The position numbers and the translations under genes are program-made. This document shows, one piece after another, positions 16,277-24,287 of a stretch of 64,000 bases of DNA. The stretch lies in NCBI GenBank assembly GCA_016705325.1, contig JADIYJ010000006.1:248001-312000 (forward strand), given 5' to 3'. This stretch comes from Pseudomonadota bacterium. Lineage in GTDB: Bacteria > Pseudomonadota > Gammaproteobacteria > Steroidobacterales > Steroidobacteraceae. The notes under the pieces were generated by a model, which was not told the DNA's origin, searched no databases, and saw nothing but the letters and a program-made list of their open reading frames with translations. Every line of letters starts with the position of its first letter. Position 1 is the stretch's first letter.

Positions 16277-17874
16277 TGCTCGACACCGACCTGAAGGAAC
16301 AACTCCAGGGCTACCTCGGCCGGCTCACGCAGCCGGTCGAGATCATCGCCGCCCTCGACGACTCCGCTGCCGCCCGCGAAATGCAGGAGCTGCTGCTGCA
16401 GGTCGCCCCGCTGTCGAGCCTGATCAGCTACCGCGAGACCCGCGGCCCGGAGATCCCGGCGGGACGGCGCACGCCCTCCTTCCGCATCACGCGCGCGGGC
16501 GTCGACATGGGTATCGACTTCGCGGGTATCCCGCTGGGCCACGAGTTCACGTCGCTCGTACTCGCGCTGCTGCAGGCCGGCGGCTACCCGCCGAAGGTCG
16601 ACGCGCCCGTGATCGAGCAGGTCAAGGCGCTCAAGGGCGAGTTCAACTTCGAGATCTTCATCTCGCTGTCGTGCCACAACTGCCCCGAGGTCGTGCAGTC
16701 GCTGAACCTGCTGGCCGTGCTGAACCCCGGCGTGCGCACGACGATGATCGACGGCGCGCTGTTCCAGGCCGAGGTCGAAGCGCGGCAGATCATGGCCGTG
16801 CCGTACGTGTTCCTGAACGGCAAGGAGTTCTCGCAGGGTCGCATCAGCCTCGAGGAGATCCTCGCGAAGATCGACTCCAGCGCCGGTGAGCGCGCGGCCG
16901 AAACCATCAGTGCCAAGGAGCCGTTCGACGTGCTCGTGGTGGGCGGTGGCCCTGCGGGCTCGTCGGCGGCCATCTACGCGGCCCGCAAGGGCATCCGCAC
17001 GGGCGTGGTCGCGGACCGCTTCGGCGGCCAGACGATGGACACGCTCGGCATCGAGAACTTCATCTCGGTCAAGGCGACCGAGGGCCCGAAGCTCGCGGCG
17101 GCGCTCGAGGAGCACGTCAAGCAGTACGAGGTCGACATCATGAACCTGCAGCGCGCGGCCGCCCTGGCACCGGCGGGCGACGATGGCCTGTTCACGGTGA
17201 CGCTCGAAAGCGGCGCGCACGTGAAGAGCAGGACGGTGATCATCTCCACCGGCGCGCGCTGGCGGCAGATGAACGTGCCGGGCGAAAATGAGTACTCCGG
17301 CAAGGGCGTGGCCTACTGCCCGCACTGCGACGGTCCGCTGTTCAAGGGCAAGCGCGTCGCCGTCATCGGTGGCGGCAATTCCGGCGTCGAAGCGGCGATC
17401 GACCTCGCGGGCATCGTCGCGCACGTCACGCTGATCGAATTCGACGGCAGGCTGCGCGCCGACGAGGTGCTGCAACGGAAGCTCCGCAGCCTGCCGAACG
17501 TGCGCGTGATCGTGTCGGCGCAGACCACCGAAGTGCACGGCGCCGACGGCAAGGTCAATGCGCTGAGCTACAAGGATCGCAGCTCGGGCGAGATCCACCG
17601 GGTCGAACTCGAAGGCGTGTTCGTGCAGATTGGACTGCTGCCGAACACCGACTGGCTCAAGGGCACGGTGGCGCTGTCGCATCGCGGCGAGATCGAGGTC
17701 GACGCCAGGGGCCAGACGTCGCTACCGGGCGTGTTCGCGGCGGGCGACGCCACGACGGTGCCCTACAAGCAGATCATCATCGCGATGGGCGAAGGCTCGA
17801 AGGCGGCGCTCAGCGCGTTTGATCACCTGATCCGCGTGCCGGTGCCGGCGTCGGGCACAGCCGCGGTGGCGTGA
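16276..17874 (+). CDS. ahpF: alkyl hydroperoxide reductase subunit F
   Basis: A 532-residue flavoprotein that transfers electrons from NADH to AhpC. The N-terminal tandem thioredoxin-fold domain has redox Cys in SLSCHNCPE (about 133/136). The thioredoxin-reductase-like part has the FAD motif VVGGGPAGSSAA, the second redox pair AYCPHCDGP (about 349/352), the NADH motif VIGGGNSGVEAA and the terminal FAD motif VFAAGDATTVPYKQI. Full length for the family. One-nucleotide overlap with ahpC implies an operon. Confidence 0.96.
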   Translation: MLDTDLKEQLQGYLGRLTQPVEIIAALDDSAAAREMQELLLQVAPLSSLISYRETRGPEIPAGRRTPSFRITRAGVDMGIDFAGIPLGHEFTSLVLALLQAGGYPPKVDAPVIEQVKALKGEFNFEIFISLSCHNCPEVVQSLNLLAVLNPGVRTTMIDGALFQAEVEARQIMAVPYVFLNGKEFSQGRISLEEILAKIDSSAGERAAETISAKEPFDVLVVGGGPAGSSAAIYAARKGIRTGVVADRFGGQTMDTLGIENFISVKATEGPKLAAALEEHVKQYEVDIMNLQRAAALAPAGDDGLFTVTLESGAHVKSRTVIISTGARWRQMNVPGENEYSGKGVAYCPHCDGPLFKGKRVAVIGGGNSGVEAAIDLAGIVAHVTLIEFDGRLRADEVLQRKLRSLPNVRVIVSAQTTEVHGADGKVNALSYKDRSSGEIHRVELEGVFVQIGLLPNTDWLKGTVALSHRGEIEVDARGQTSLPGVFAAGDATTVPYKQIIIAMGEGSKAALSAFDHLIRVPVPASGTAAVA

Positions 17875-17881
17875 GGCCGCG

Positions 17882-17926
17882 CGGCCCCCCGGGGGGGGGG
17901 GGGGGGGGGGGGGGGCGGGGGGGGGC
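17882..17926. other. homopolymeric G tract, probable sequencing/assembly artefact
   Basis: After C6, the plus strand reads G25, C, G9 immediately downstream of ahpF. Such runs are typical of two-colour short-read chemistry errors or unresolved gaps. Sequence may be missing or wrong here. Confidence 0.75.
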
Positions 17927-17929
17927 CTG

Positions 17930-18034
17930 ATGAGCCTCGGCGTCATCCTGTTCATCATCGCGATGGGCTTTTACCTGTCGGGAAAGCTGAACAGGCTGAT
18001 GAACCAGGAACCCGGCAAGGAAGGGTGGGAGTAG
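17930..18034 (+). CDS. 34-residue single-span membrane miniprotein
   Basis: A small frame reading MSLGVILFIIAMGFYLSGK then a polar, charged tail (LNRLMNQEPGKEGWE). One transmembrane helix is followed by a cytosolic tail, like many small membrane-complex subunits. It begins 4 nt after the G tract, so the true start, ribosome site and upstream sequence cannot be judged. It is convergent with the cytochrome b561-like gene (2-nt gap). Function unknown. Confidence 0.5.
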   Translation: MSLGVILFIIAMGFYLSGKLNRLMNQEPGKEGWE

Positions 18035-18036
18035 CC

Positions 18037-18555
18037 TCAGTCCCGCACGAAATCCAGCAGGTGCGACGCAACGGCGAGCACGTGCAGCACGCCGGCTGCG
18101 ATCAGGACCCGCGCAAATACGATATGCAGCATGCGCCAGGTGAGCGCGGCATCCGCGCCTTGCAGCAGCAACCACACGACGCCTGACACGCCCGCCGCGA
18201 CGAGCGCCACGAGCAGCAGCCCTTCGATCGCGCCGAAGAGCCTGCCACCCTCCGCCGCCGGCACCTTGCCACGCACCAGTCCCGCGAGATCACGGCCGAC
18301 TGCCGGGCCATTGCCCGCGGCCAGGGGGAAGTAGAGTTTCCAGCGCCCGCCGTGCACGACGACCAGGCCATAGAGGATGCCGACGAACAGCGCGAGAACA
18401 CCGAGGATCAGGTGCGCGTAGTCAAAAAAGCCGGCACTGGCCGGGACGCGACGCAGCATCGACACCCAGGGACTGGTCGTCACCAGCCACAGGGCGAGCA
18501 GCGTCACGGCGATATGCAACCGGTTGCCGGCCGCTTCGCGTTGCGCTTCGTTCAT
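18037..18555 (-). CDS. cytochrome b561-like membrane protein
   Basis: 172 residues with four predicted membrane helices and paired histidines suitable for b-haem: NRLHIAVTLLALW, FFDYAHLILGVLA, WRMLHIVFARVLIAA, GVLHVLAVASHLLDF. The pattern fits the cytochrome b/b6 domain (Ni-Fe hydrogenase-type/b561) family. It starts 22 nt after hemG on the same strand, so it may pass electrons from protoporphyrinogen oxidation to quinone; this is inference from adjacency. Confidence 0.7.
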   Translation of the reverse strand: MNEAQREAAGNRLHIAVTLLALWLVTTSPWVSMLRRVPASAGFFDYAHLILGVLALFVGILYGLVVVHGGRWKLYFPLAAGNGPAVGRDLAGLVRGKVPAAEGGRLFGAIEGLLLVALVAAGVSGVVWLLLQGADAALTWRMLHIVFARVLIAAGVLHVLAVASHLLDFVRD

Positions 18556-18577
18556 GGCTGCGACGGACTCCGCTGCA

Positions 18578-19123
18578 TCAGCCTGGTGGCTTGCCACCGG
18601 GCAGGGCCGCCACGCGTCCCGCGAACCGGCGCACCTCGTCCCACGGCGTGAACTCGACGTTGGTGTGCAGGTCGATCGGTCCACCCGTCAACCGCATGAT
18701 GAAGCGGATGATGTGCCGGTCGAAGGGTCCGTAGCGCTGGTAATCGAGCACTCCGCCAAACACGGCGAGCAGCTGCGGCCGCCAGGTCGTGAGCGCCAGG
18801 AACTTCTGCATGTACGGATTGGTCTCCGGCGTGTTCTTGTGCGGCTTGCGCGCGACGAGACTTATCGAGAAAAACGCGTTGGGCTTCGAATCGAGCAGCG
18901 CACGATTCTCCTCGATGAACGCGTAGACCGCCGGATTGTGCTTGCCGTGACGGATGCTGGCGCCGATCACGATCGCGTCGAATGTCGCGGCGTCCTGCGG
19001 GCCGTCGACCAGCGGTCGAACCTCCGCCGCGTGACCGAGCCGCACGACCTCGTCACGCATCACGCCGCTGATCTTGAGCGTGTGACCGTACACGCCGTGA
19101 TACAGAAACAGGATCTTGGCCAC
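18578..19123 (-). CDS. hemG: menaquinone-dependent protoporphyrinogen IX dehydrogenase (HemG)
   Basis: 181 residues with the long-chain flavodoxin fold of HemG: N-terminal ILFLYHGVYGHTLKI FMN phosphate loop, IVIGASIRHGKHNPA, FFSISLVARKPHKNTPETN (the HemG insertion region), TTWRPQLLAVFGG and YGPFDRHIIRFIMRLTGG. Oxidises protoporphyrinogen IX to protoporphyrin IX, passing electrons to quinone at the inner membrane. Downstream neighbour is a b561-like protein in the same unit. Confidence 0.92.
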   Translation of the reverse strand: MAKILFLYHGVYGHTLKISGVMRDEVVRLGHAAEVRPLVDGPQDAATFDAIVIGASIRHGKHNPAVYAFIEENRALLDSKPNAFFSISLVARKPHKNTPETNPYMQKFLALTTWRPQLLAVFGGVLDYQRYGPFDRHIIRFIMRLTGGPIDLHTNVEFTPWDEVRRFAGRVAALPGGKPPG

Positions 19124-19288
19124 GCCACAGCTACCGGGTCAGGAGGATTGCCGGAATTTTAGCCGCCCCGGGGACCTGCCGGGGATCGGTAGTCACCCCG
19201 CCCCGGCGGCGGGAGGCTCATCCAGCGAGCCTGCCACCCGTCATCCTGCTCCCACGACGGCACCCATCCCGTCGCAAGGAGCGGATCG

Positions 19289-20665
19289 ATGACCGAATGG
19301 AACCAGCCGCAGAATGACAGCCCCCTTCCTGTCCTCCTCGCCACCCCGCGCCGCAGTGCACTGCTCGCGAGCCACGACAACACGCTCGAAGTGCTGGTGC
19401 GCATCCAGGCGCCGGACGCGCCGGCGAACCTGCCACAGCGCAATCCACTCAACCTGGCGCTGGTGATCGACCGCTCGGGCTCGATGTCCGGCCAGCCGCT
19501 GGCAGAAGCCAGGCGCTGCGCGGAGTATGTCCTCGACGGACTGCTGCCCACGGACCGGCTCGCGCTGGTCGTGTACGACGATGAGGTCGACACGCTCGTG
19601 CCCGCCGTGCCGATTGCCGACGGCCGCGAAGTCATCCGCCGCGCCATCCGCGGGATCGCGAGCGGCGGTTCGACCAACCTGCACGGCGGCTGGCACCAGG
19701 GCGTCGTGACGTTGCTGCCGCACGTCTCGCAGCAGACCGTGTCGCGCGTCATCCTGCTCTCGGACGGCTGCGCCAACGCCGGCCTCGTCGACCCGCAGGC
19801 CATCTGGGCGCAGTGCGTCGAGTTCGCGGGCGCCGGTGTCGGGACGTCCACCTACGGCCTGGGCAGTGGCTTCAACGAAGACCTGATGATCGGCATGGCA
19901 CGCTCGGGCCACGGCACCTCCTATTACGGCGAGTCGGCCGCAGACCTCATGGACCCGTTCCGCGAAGAGTTCGACCTGCTCAACGCCCTGTGCGCGCGGC
20001 GTCTGCAGCTCGAGGTCGAGCCGGCGCCCGGCGTCAAGGTGACGATGCTCAACGAGTACGCCGCTGCCTCCGAGACAGCGTGGTGGCTGCCCGACCTCGC
20101 GTACGGCGGCGAAGCCTGGGCGATCGTGCGGTTCAAGGTACCGAAGAAACTCGTGGGTACCGGCGCCGACGACACCGTCACGCTCGGCACGATCGCGCTG
20201 CGCTACACCGGCGTCGATGGCGAACCGCGCTCGCTCCAGCCGGCGGCCTGCACCCTGCCCGTCCTGTCCGCCGCAGCGTTCGGTGCCATCAGCGAGGACG
20301 AACTGTTGCTGCGTCGTCTGGGCGAACTCGAAGCGGCAGAAATCCAGCTGCAGGCACGCCGCGCCGCCATGAATGGTGACTGGGACACGGTGATGCGCCT
20401 GCTGCGCAAGGCTGAGAAGCTGGGCGTCGCCAACCCTTGGGTCGCGGCCGCGGTCGTCGAACTGCGCAAACTCGCGGCGCAACGCAACGAAGCGTTGTTT
20501 TCGAAGGCCTCTGCCTATGGGTCGCGGCGCATGCAGTCGCGGCTCGCGATGCGGGACGAGAATCTCGCGGCGGACGTGGTGCCGCCGGCCGCCGCCTACC
20601 TGCGGCGCAAGCCGAACCAGGGCAAGGGTGACGACAGCACGAAGCAATCGCCGCCGCGGCGTTGA
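19289..20665 (+). CDS. VWA (von Willebrand factor A) domain protein
   Basis: 458 residues. VWA domain with a complete MIDAS metal site: DRSGSMS near residue 61 (DxSxS), Thr in GGSTNLHGG and Asp in LLSDGCAN. A C-terminal beta/helical domain includes an Ala/Glu/Arg-rich helical part (ELEAAEIQLQARRAAMNGDW). No signal peptide, so probably cytosolic. Similar stand-alone VWA proteins mediate protein-protein assembly, but the partner is unknown. Ribosome site AAGGAG upstream of the ATG. Confidence 0.85.
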   Translation: MTEWNQPQNDSPLPVLLATPRRSALLASHDNTLEVLVRIQAPDAPANLPQRNPLNLALVIDRSGSMSGQPLAEARRCAEYVLDGLLPTDRLALVVYDDEVDTLVPAVPIADGREVIRRAIRGIASGGSTNLHGGWHQGVVTLLPHVSQQTVSRVILLSDGCANAGLVDPQAIWAQCVEFAGAGVGTSTYGLGSGFNEDLMIGMARSGHGTSYYGESAADLMDPFREEFDLLNALCARRLQLEVEPAPGVKVTMLNEYAAASETAWWLPDLAYGGEAWAIVRFKVPKKLVGTGADDTVTLGTIALRYTGVDGEPRSLQPAACTLPVLSAAAFGAISEDELLLRRLGELEAAEIQLQARRAAMNGDWDTVMRLLRKAEKLGVANPWVAAAVVELRKLAAQRNEALFSKASAYGSRRMQSRLAMRDENLAADVVPPAAAYLRRKPNQGKGDDSTKQSPPRR

Positions 20666-20726
20666 TGCGTCACTGAGGGATCGGCGGCGGTGCCAGGGAC
20701 GGTGCCGCTGCCGGTTTGATCCGGCA

Positions 20727-21239
20727 CTACAACTCTGCCGCCGTGCCCAGGCCACGCTCCAGCGCGTGCCGGTACACGACGAGCGCGCTGACCAGGTCCT
20801 GCGCACAGCGCGACCAGGTCGTCGTCGACCTCACGCGAACTCGGGATCGATGCACCGACGAGACACAAGTGCGTGCCCTTGCGCACGTCGCGACCCTGCA
20901 GGATGGCCGTGGGCGAGCCAGTCACGGTGCAGATCACGTCTGCATCCGCGGCAGCGGCGACGACTGTCGCTGCGACTTCCACATGGGCGCAACCGGCGCC
21001 GAGCGCGTATTCCGCACACTCACGCGCGGCGTCCGGATTGCGTCCCCACACGATCACCCGTTCGAACGGGTGCACGGTCTGGAACGCATCGATGTGCGAG
21101 CGTGCCGTCGCCCGCCGGTAGCGGCATGAATTGCCGCAGCGGCATCAACACGTTGCCGGCGCTGCCCCCCCTGCATCGCCTGTCGCACCGCGGTAACGCA
21201 CTCCCCGTAAGGCAGCGGTTCGAGCGGCGGCTGTCGCAT
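20727..21239 (-). pseudogene. ornithine cyclodeaminase/mu-crystallin family gene with two internal deletions
   Basis: Three pieces of one family appear in order but in different frames. The first is the N-terminal PYGECVTAVRQAM with MPLRQFMPLPAGDGTL. The second is SHIDAFQTVHPFERVIVWGR with EVAATVVAAAADADVICTVTGS and GASIPSSREVDDDLVALC. The third is the C-terminal QDLVSALVVYRHALERGLG. About 90 residues are missing at the first junction (about 21093-21105) and about 50-70 at the second (about 20799-20808), where the direct repeat GACCAGGTC flanks the join. The total is 171 codons against 310-320 expected. Non-functional as written. Confidence 0.8.
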
Positions 21240-21271
21240 GCGCAAAGCCTGGCGCACCGGTTCGACCGCAC

Positions 21272-21300
21272 AAAGCAAAACGGCCCCCGAAGGGGCCGCC
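21272..21300 (-). terminator. rho-independent terminator of the RRM gene
   Basis: On the minus strand a GGCCCC-TTCG-GGGGCC stem with tetraloop is followed by GTTTTGCTTTG. It lies about 65 nt downstream of the RNA-binding protein gene's stop codon. Confidence 0.8.
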
Positions 21301-21364
21301 TGCTGCTTCCTCTTTCCAGTCGGCTGCGGTAAAGCCGCCGACCAGTCCGGATCAGCCTGAACGC

Positions 21365-21631
21365 TTACCAGCGGCGGGGACGCTCGGTCTTCGCCTGGGC
21401 TTCGTTCACCTTCAGGGCGCGGCCGCCCATCTGGAAGCCGTTTAGCGTCTGGATCGCCTTGGCGGCCTCGGAGTTCGAGGTCATTTCGACGAAGCCGAAG
21501 CCACGGGGCTGGCCCGTGTCACGGTCGTTGATCAGGGCCACCGAGTCGACAGTGCCGTGGGCCGAGAACAGCTCACGCACGGCGTCTTCGGTGGCGGAAA
21601 AAGGGAGGTTACCGACGTAGATCTTGGACAT
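21365..21631 (-). CDS. single-RRM RNA-binding protein
   Basis: 88 residues consisting of one RNA recognition motif: RNP2 KIYVGNLPF near the N-terminus and RNP1 RGFGFVEM near residue 43, plus a short basic tail (ERPRRW). Such small bacterial RRM proteins are often cold-induced RNA chaperones. Own terminator downstream and a long structured leader upstream. Divergent from infA. Confidence 0.9.
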   Translation of the reverse strand: MSKIYVGNLPFSATEDAVRELFSAHGTVDSVALINDRDTGQPRGFGFVEMTSNSEAAKAIQTLNGFQMGGRALKVNEAQAKTERPRRW

Positions 21632-22040
21632 TTAAATACTCACTGACAAAAAGTCCGTTCGGCCGTGCCCATCGAAACGACGGGCTGGAGCGGCCTGGGG
21701 ACCGGGAAACGCAAGGCATGAGGCAGCGCGGCTGGAAGAGCTCCCGCTTTCGAGGCGGGGCGATCGCAGTCGCGTGGCAACGGTGCCACGTGGATCGGAA
21801 ACTCTTCGGCTAAGCGCTGGGACTTGAACTGCGCGAAAATTTCGCGAGAACCACCCAAACAGAAAGTAGAAGGGAGACTACCCGCGGCGGACTATACGCG
21901 CTTTTCCCCCGCCGGGTCCGTTTATTTCCAGACGCGGGTCACGGGCTTGCTGTATCGTGCGTGCGCCGCGCCCTGCTTGAGCCTTCCGCCTCTCAGTGTC
22001 CTCGGCATTACCCGCCGTACCGGCACGCCCAGGTGAATGA
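21632..22040. other. 409-nt non-coding region between RRM gene and infA, probable long leader
   Basis: No gene is supported. Read on the minus strand it would be a leader of about 230 nt for the RRM gene, with several GC-rich stems and an inverted repeat CGCGAAAATTTCGCG at 21832-21846. Long structured leaders are common in cold-shock genes. The infA start is preceded by CCAGGTGA. Confidence 0.4.
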
Positions 22041-22310
22041 ATGGCCAAGGAAGAACTCATCGACATGCAGGGCACCGTCAACCAGGTGCTGCCCGACACG
22101 CGATTCCTCGTGACGCTGGAAAACGGCCACGAAATCACGGCGTACCTCTCCGGCAAGATGCGCAAGCACCGCATCCGCATCCTGGCCGGCGACAAGGTGA
22201 CACTGGAAATGTCGCCGTACGACCTGACCAAGGGTCGCATCAACTTCCGTGAAAAGGACGTCCGCGCGCCTTCGACCGGCGCCCGCCCGAACTTCGCCCG
22301 CCGCCGTTAA
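22041..22310 (+). CDS. infA: translation initiation factor IF-1
   Basis: 89 residues, an S1/OB-fold protein binding the ribosomal A site. IF-1 signature: MAKEELIDMQGTVNQVLPDT, ENGHEITAYLSGKMRKHRIR and DKVTLEMSPYDLTKGRI. The C-terminal extension of about 15 residues beyond the 72-residue core (APSTGARPNFARRR) is characteristic of second-copy IF-1 paralogues in proteobacteria. Convergent with the next gene (stops overlap by 4 nt). Confidence 0.93.
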   Translation: MAKEELIDMQGTVNQVLPDTRFLVTLENGHEITAYLSGKMRKHRIRILAGDKVTLEMSPYDLTKGRINFREKDVRAPSTGARPNFARRR

Positions 22311-22741
22311 GGTTTCCGGCTGAACAGACGATCCAGCAGGCCAGGCCTGGTTCGAGACGTCGTTCCTGTCTTCGCCGCCGGGCGCTTCGTGGACACATTC
22401 GACGACCGCACCGGAAACGTCCGTACCGTCCCCATGGGGATCCGGTCTGGCGCCTGGCCCGCGTCGAGCGGCACCGCCCGCTGCGGCACCGGCATCACCG
22501 GCGGTTTCTGCACGATGGCCGTCGCCTCCAGGCTGAGGGGTGGCACCAGCTTCCGCACCAGCGTCGTGCTGGCGTCACGCACGTAGCGATGATCGGTGGT
22601 GCGCATCTCCCACACCGCATTGCCACGCGCGTCGAACCCCACCCGCCCCGAGGTGGGGTGAGCAGGCTTGCCCTGGTCGCCGTGCGAGGTCCGCAAGGTC
22701 GGCGTCAGGTGGGTGGGTGCGGCGTCTTTGCGCTGGGACAT
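22307..22741 (-). CDS. hypothetical protein, Pro/Thr/Arg-rich
   Basis: 144 residues, no recognised domain. A possibly conserved core reads GRVGFDARGNAVWEMRTT and STTLVRKLVPPLSLE; the rest is low-complexity and likely disordered, ending RTRPGLLDRLFSRKP. No signal peptide or membrane segment. The convergent 4-nt overlap with infA supports it being a real gene. Confidence 0.6.
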   Translation of the reverse strand: MSQRKDAAPTHLTPTLRTSHGDQGKPAHPTSGRVGFDARGNAVWEMRTTDHRYVRDASTTLVRKLVPPLSLEATAIVQKPPVMPVPQRAVPLDAGQAPDRIPMGTVRTFPVRSSNVSTKRPAAKTGTTSRTRPGLLDRLFSRKP

Positions 22742-22943
22742 GGCTGAGAGATTGCAGCGGCTGGATGGTTGGCCACTAATCTACGCCGGTTCGCCCCTCC
22801 CGACCGGCTTCTGTTAAGCGCGCGACGCGGATTCCGTGACCCGGATCACGCCCGGCCAGTCGCGAACCCCTGTTGCCACTCCCCGATGCGCGCGGTAACG
22901 TCGGTCGCATTTCCCGACCCTGTCATTCATCGAAGAGTGAGCC

Positions 22944-23237
22944 ATGACCATCACGAGCCTGCGCCCGCCGTTCTGCTTCCCGCTCGGTCTTCTCGCCCTG
23001 GCGAGCTGGCCAGGCCTCGCCGCTGCCGACGTCGTCACCGGCACCGTCACGCCGGCCACTGCCAAGGCCGTCGTCGTCGACGCCTCCGGCAAGACCGTCG
23101 CCGAACTGAAGCCCGGCGCCTACCAGCTGCAGCTGGCGCCCGGACGCTACAAGGCCCGCTGCCTGGCACCCGCCCAGCGCGAGCAGGAGTTTCTGAGCCT
23201 CTCCGAACCCGTCACCGTCAACGTCGATTGCAGCTGA
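22944..23237 (+). CDS. small secreted hypothetical protein
   Basis: 97 residues. Signal peptide (PFCFPLGLLALASWPGLAAA) followed by a short beta-rich domain that looks like a carboxypeptidase-regulatory/PEGA-like fold (GKTVAELKPGAYQLQLAPGR YKARCLAP) with two Cys that could form a disulfide. Function unknown. Thirteen nt upstream of the next gene, likely co-transcribed. Confidence 0.55.
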   Translation: MTITSLRPPFCFPLGLLALASWPGLAAADVVTGTVTPATAKAVVVDASGKTVAELKPGAYQLQLAPGRYKARCLAPAQREQEFLSLSEPVTVNVDCS

Positions 23238-23250
23238 CCGGCGCCCGTTC

Positions 23251-24285
23251 GTGACGCACGAAGCCGACAAGCCGCCGCGCCGCGACTGGCGCGAGAACGC
23301 CAGGTTCGCGGCCAACATCGTCAACTCGCTCGCGATTCCGCTGCTGACGGTCGCGGCCACCATCGTCGGCCTGTACGCGACCAACACGCTCAAGGAGCGC
23401 GAGATCGCGATCGCCAACAAGAACAACTCGCAGTCGCTGCGCAACCAGCGTGAAGAGTCCGAAACGAACCTGCGCTCGGCGATGTTTCGCGAACTGGTCG
23501 GGCCGCTGCTGCAGAGCGAGACCGAACAGATGAAAGCCGGCGCGGACATGGACCTGCCGCGCGCGCAGCGCCTGGCGCTGCTGGCCGAGTTGCTCGCGCT
23601 CAATTTCCACGAGCATTTCGAGCTCGGCCCGCTGCTGCGCTACGTCGATACCCTGCCGGGCCAGACCGAAGAGGCGCGCGCACGCCTGCGCAGCACCTCG
23701 CGGCGCGTGATCTCGCGGCAACTCGCGCCGCTGCTGTCGTCGGCCGTCGGGCAGGAGGGACGCAACCCGTCGTTTCTCGAGATCTCGCTGAACTCCGACG
23801 GCACCGAGGCCGCCGACAAGCTGCTGTCGTGTGCCGTGCCCGGCACCGCGGACGCGGCGCGCACGTCGTTGACGCTGAACTGCTCGAGCACCGCGCAGGG
23901 CTCGCCCCTGCGCATCGCCTCGCCCGATGGCCTGGACAACCTGCAGGTCAACATCCGCGCGGTCAGCTGGGCTGCGCAGACGGTCGGTGTCTATGCCGTG
24001 CTGCTCGGGGCCAACGGTGAAACCCAGGCGCACACGCCGCCGATCGAGTTCACGCTGTCGCCCTACTCGTTCCCGTTCTCGGACAACACGCTGCTGCCGA
24101 GCGGCAACCGGTTCGGCATCTACCTGACGCGCATCGACGACATCCCGGGCATCGCGCGCATCATGCGGCTGTCGTTCGTCTGGTTCCCCAAGGACTTCGT
24201 GCCGCCGCGCGAACGGCCGTTCGACCTCGACGTGCACGAGCTGGTGCCTGACGTTACGAACCCGGCGCGGAAGGACAACTCCTAG
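23251..24285 (+). CDS. membrane-anchored hypothetical protein
   Basis: 344 residues, GTG start. A single N-terminal transmembrane helix (NSLAIPLLTVAATIVGLYA) is followed by a charged coiled-coil stretch (NTLKEREIAIANKNNSQSLR) and a large soluble domain with beta-sheet character. No family recognised. Stop codon lies 2 nt before the ppc GTG start, so transcription is presumably shared with ppc. Confidence 0.55.
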   Translation: MTHEADKPPRRDWRENARFAANIVNSLAIPLLTVAATIVGLYATNTLKEREIAIANKNNSQSLRNQREESETNLRSAMFRELVGPLLQSETEQMKAGADMDLPRAQRLALLAELLALNFHEHFELGPLLRYVDTLPGQTEEARARLRSTSRRVISRQLAPLLSSAVGQEGRNPSFLEISLNSDGTEAADKLLSCAVPGTADAARTSLTLNCSSTAQGSPLRIASPDGLDNLQVNIRAVSWAAQTVGVYAVLLGANGETQAHTPPIEFTLSPYSFPFSDNTLLPSGNRFGIYLTRIDDIPGIARIMRLSFVWFPKDFVPPRERPFDLDVHELVPDVTNPARKDNS

Positions 24286-24287
24286 CC

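Noticed and set aside
16273..17682. Long minus-strand frame opposite ahpF
   Set aside because: Antisense shadow with Arg/Asp/His-rich composition; ahpF is complete and unambiguous on the plus strand.
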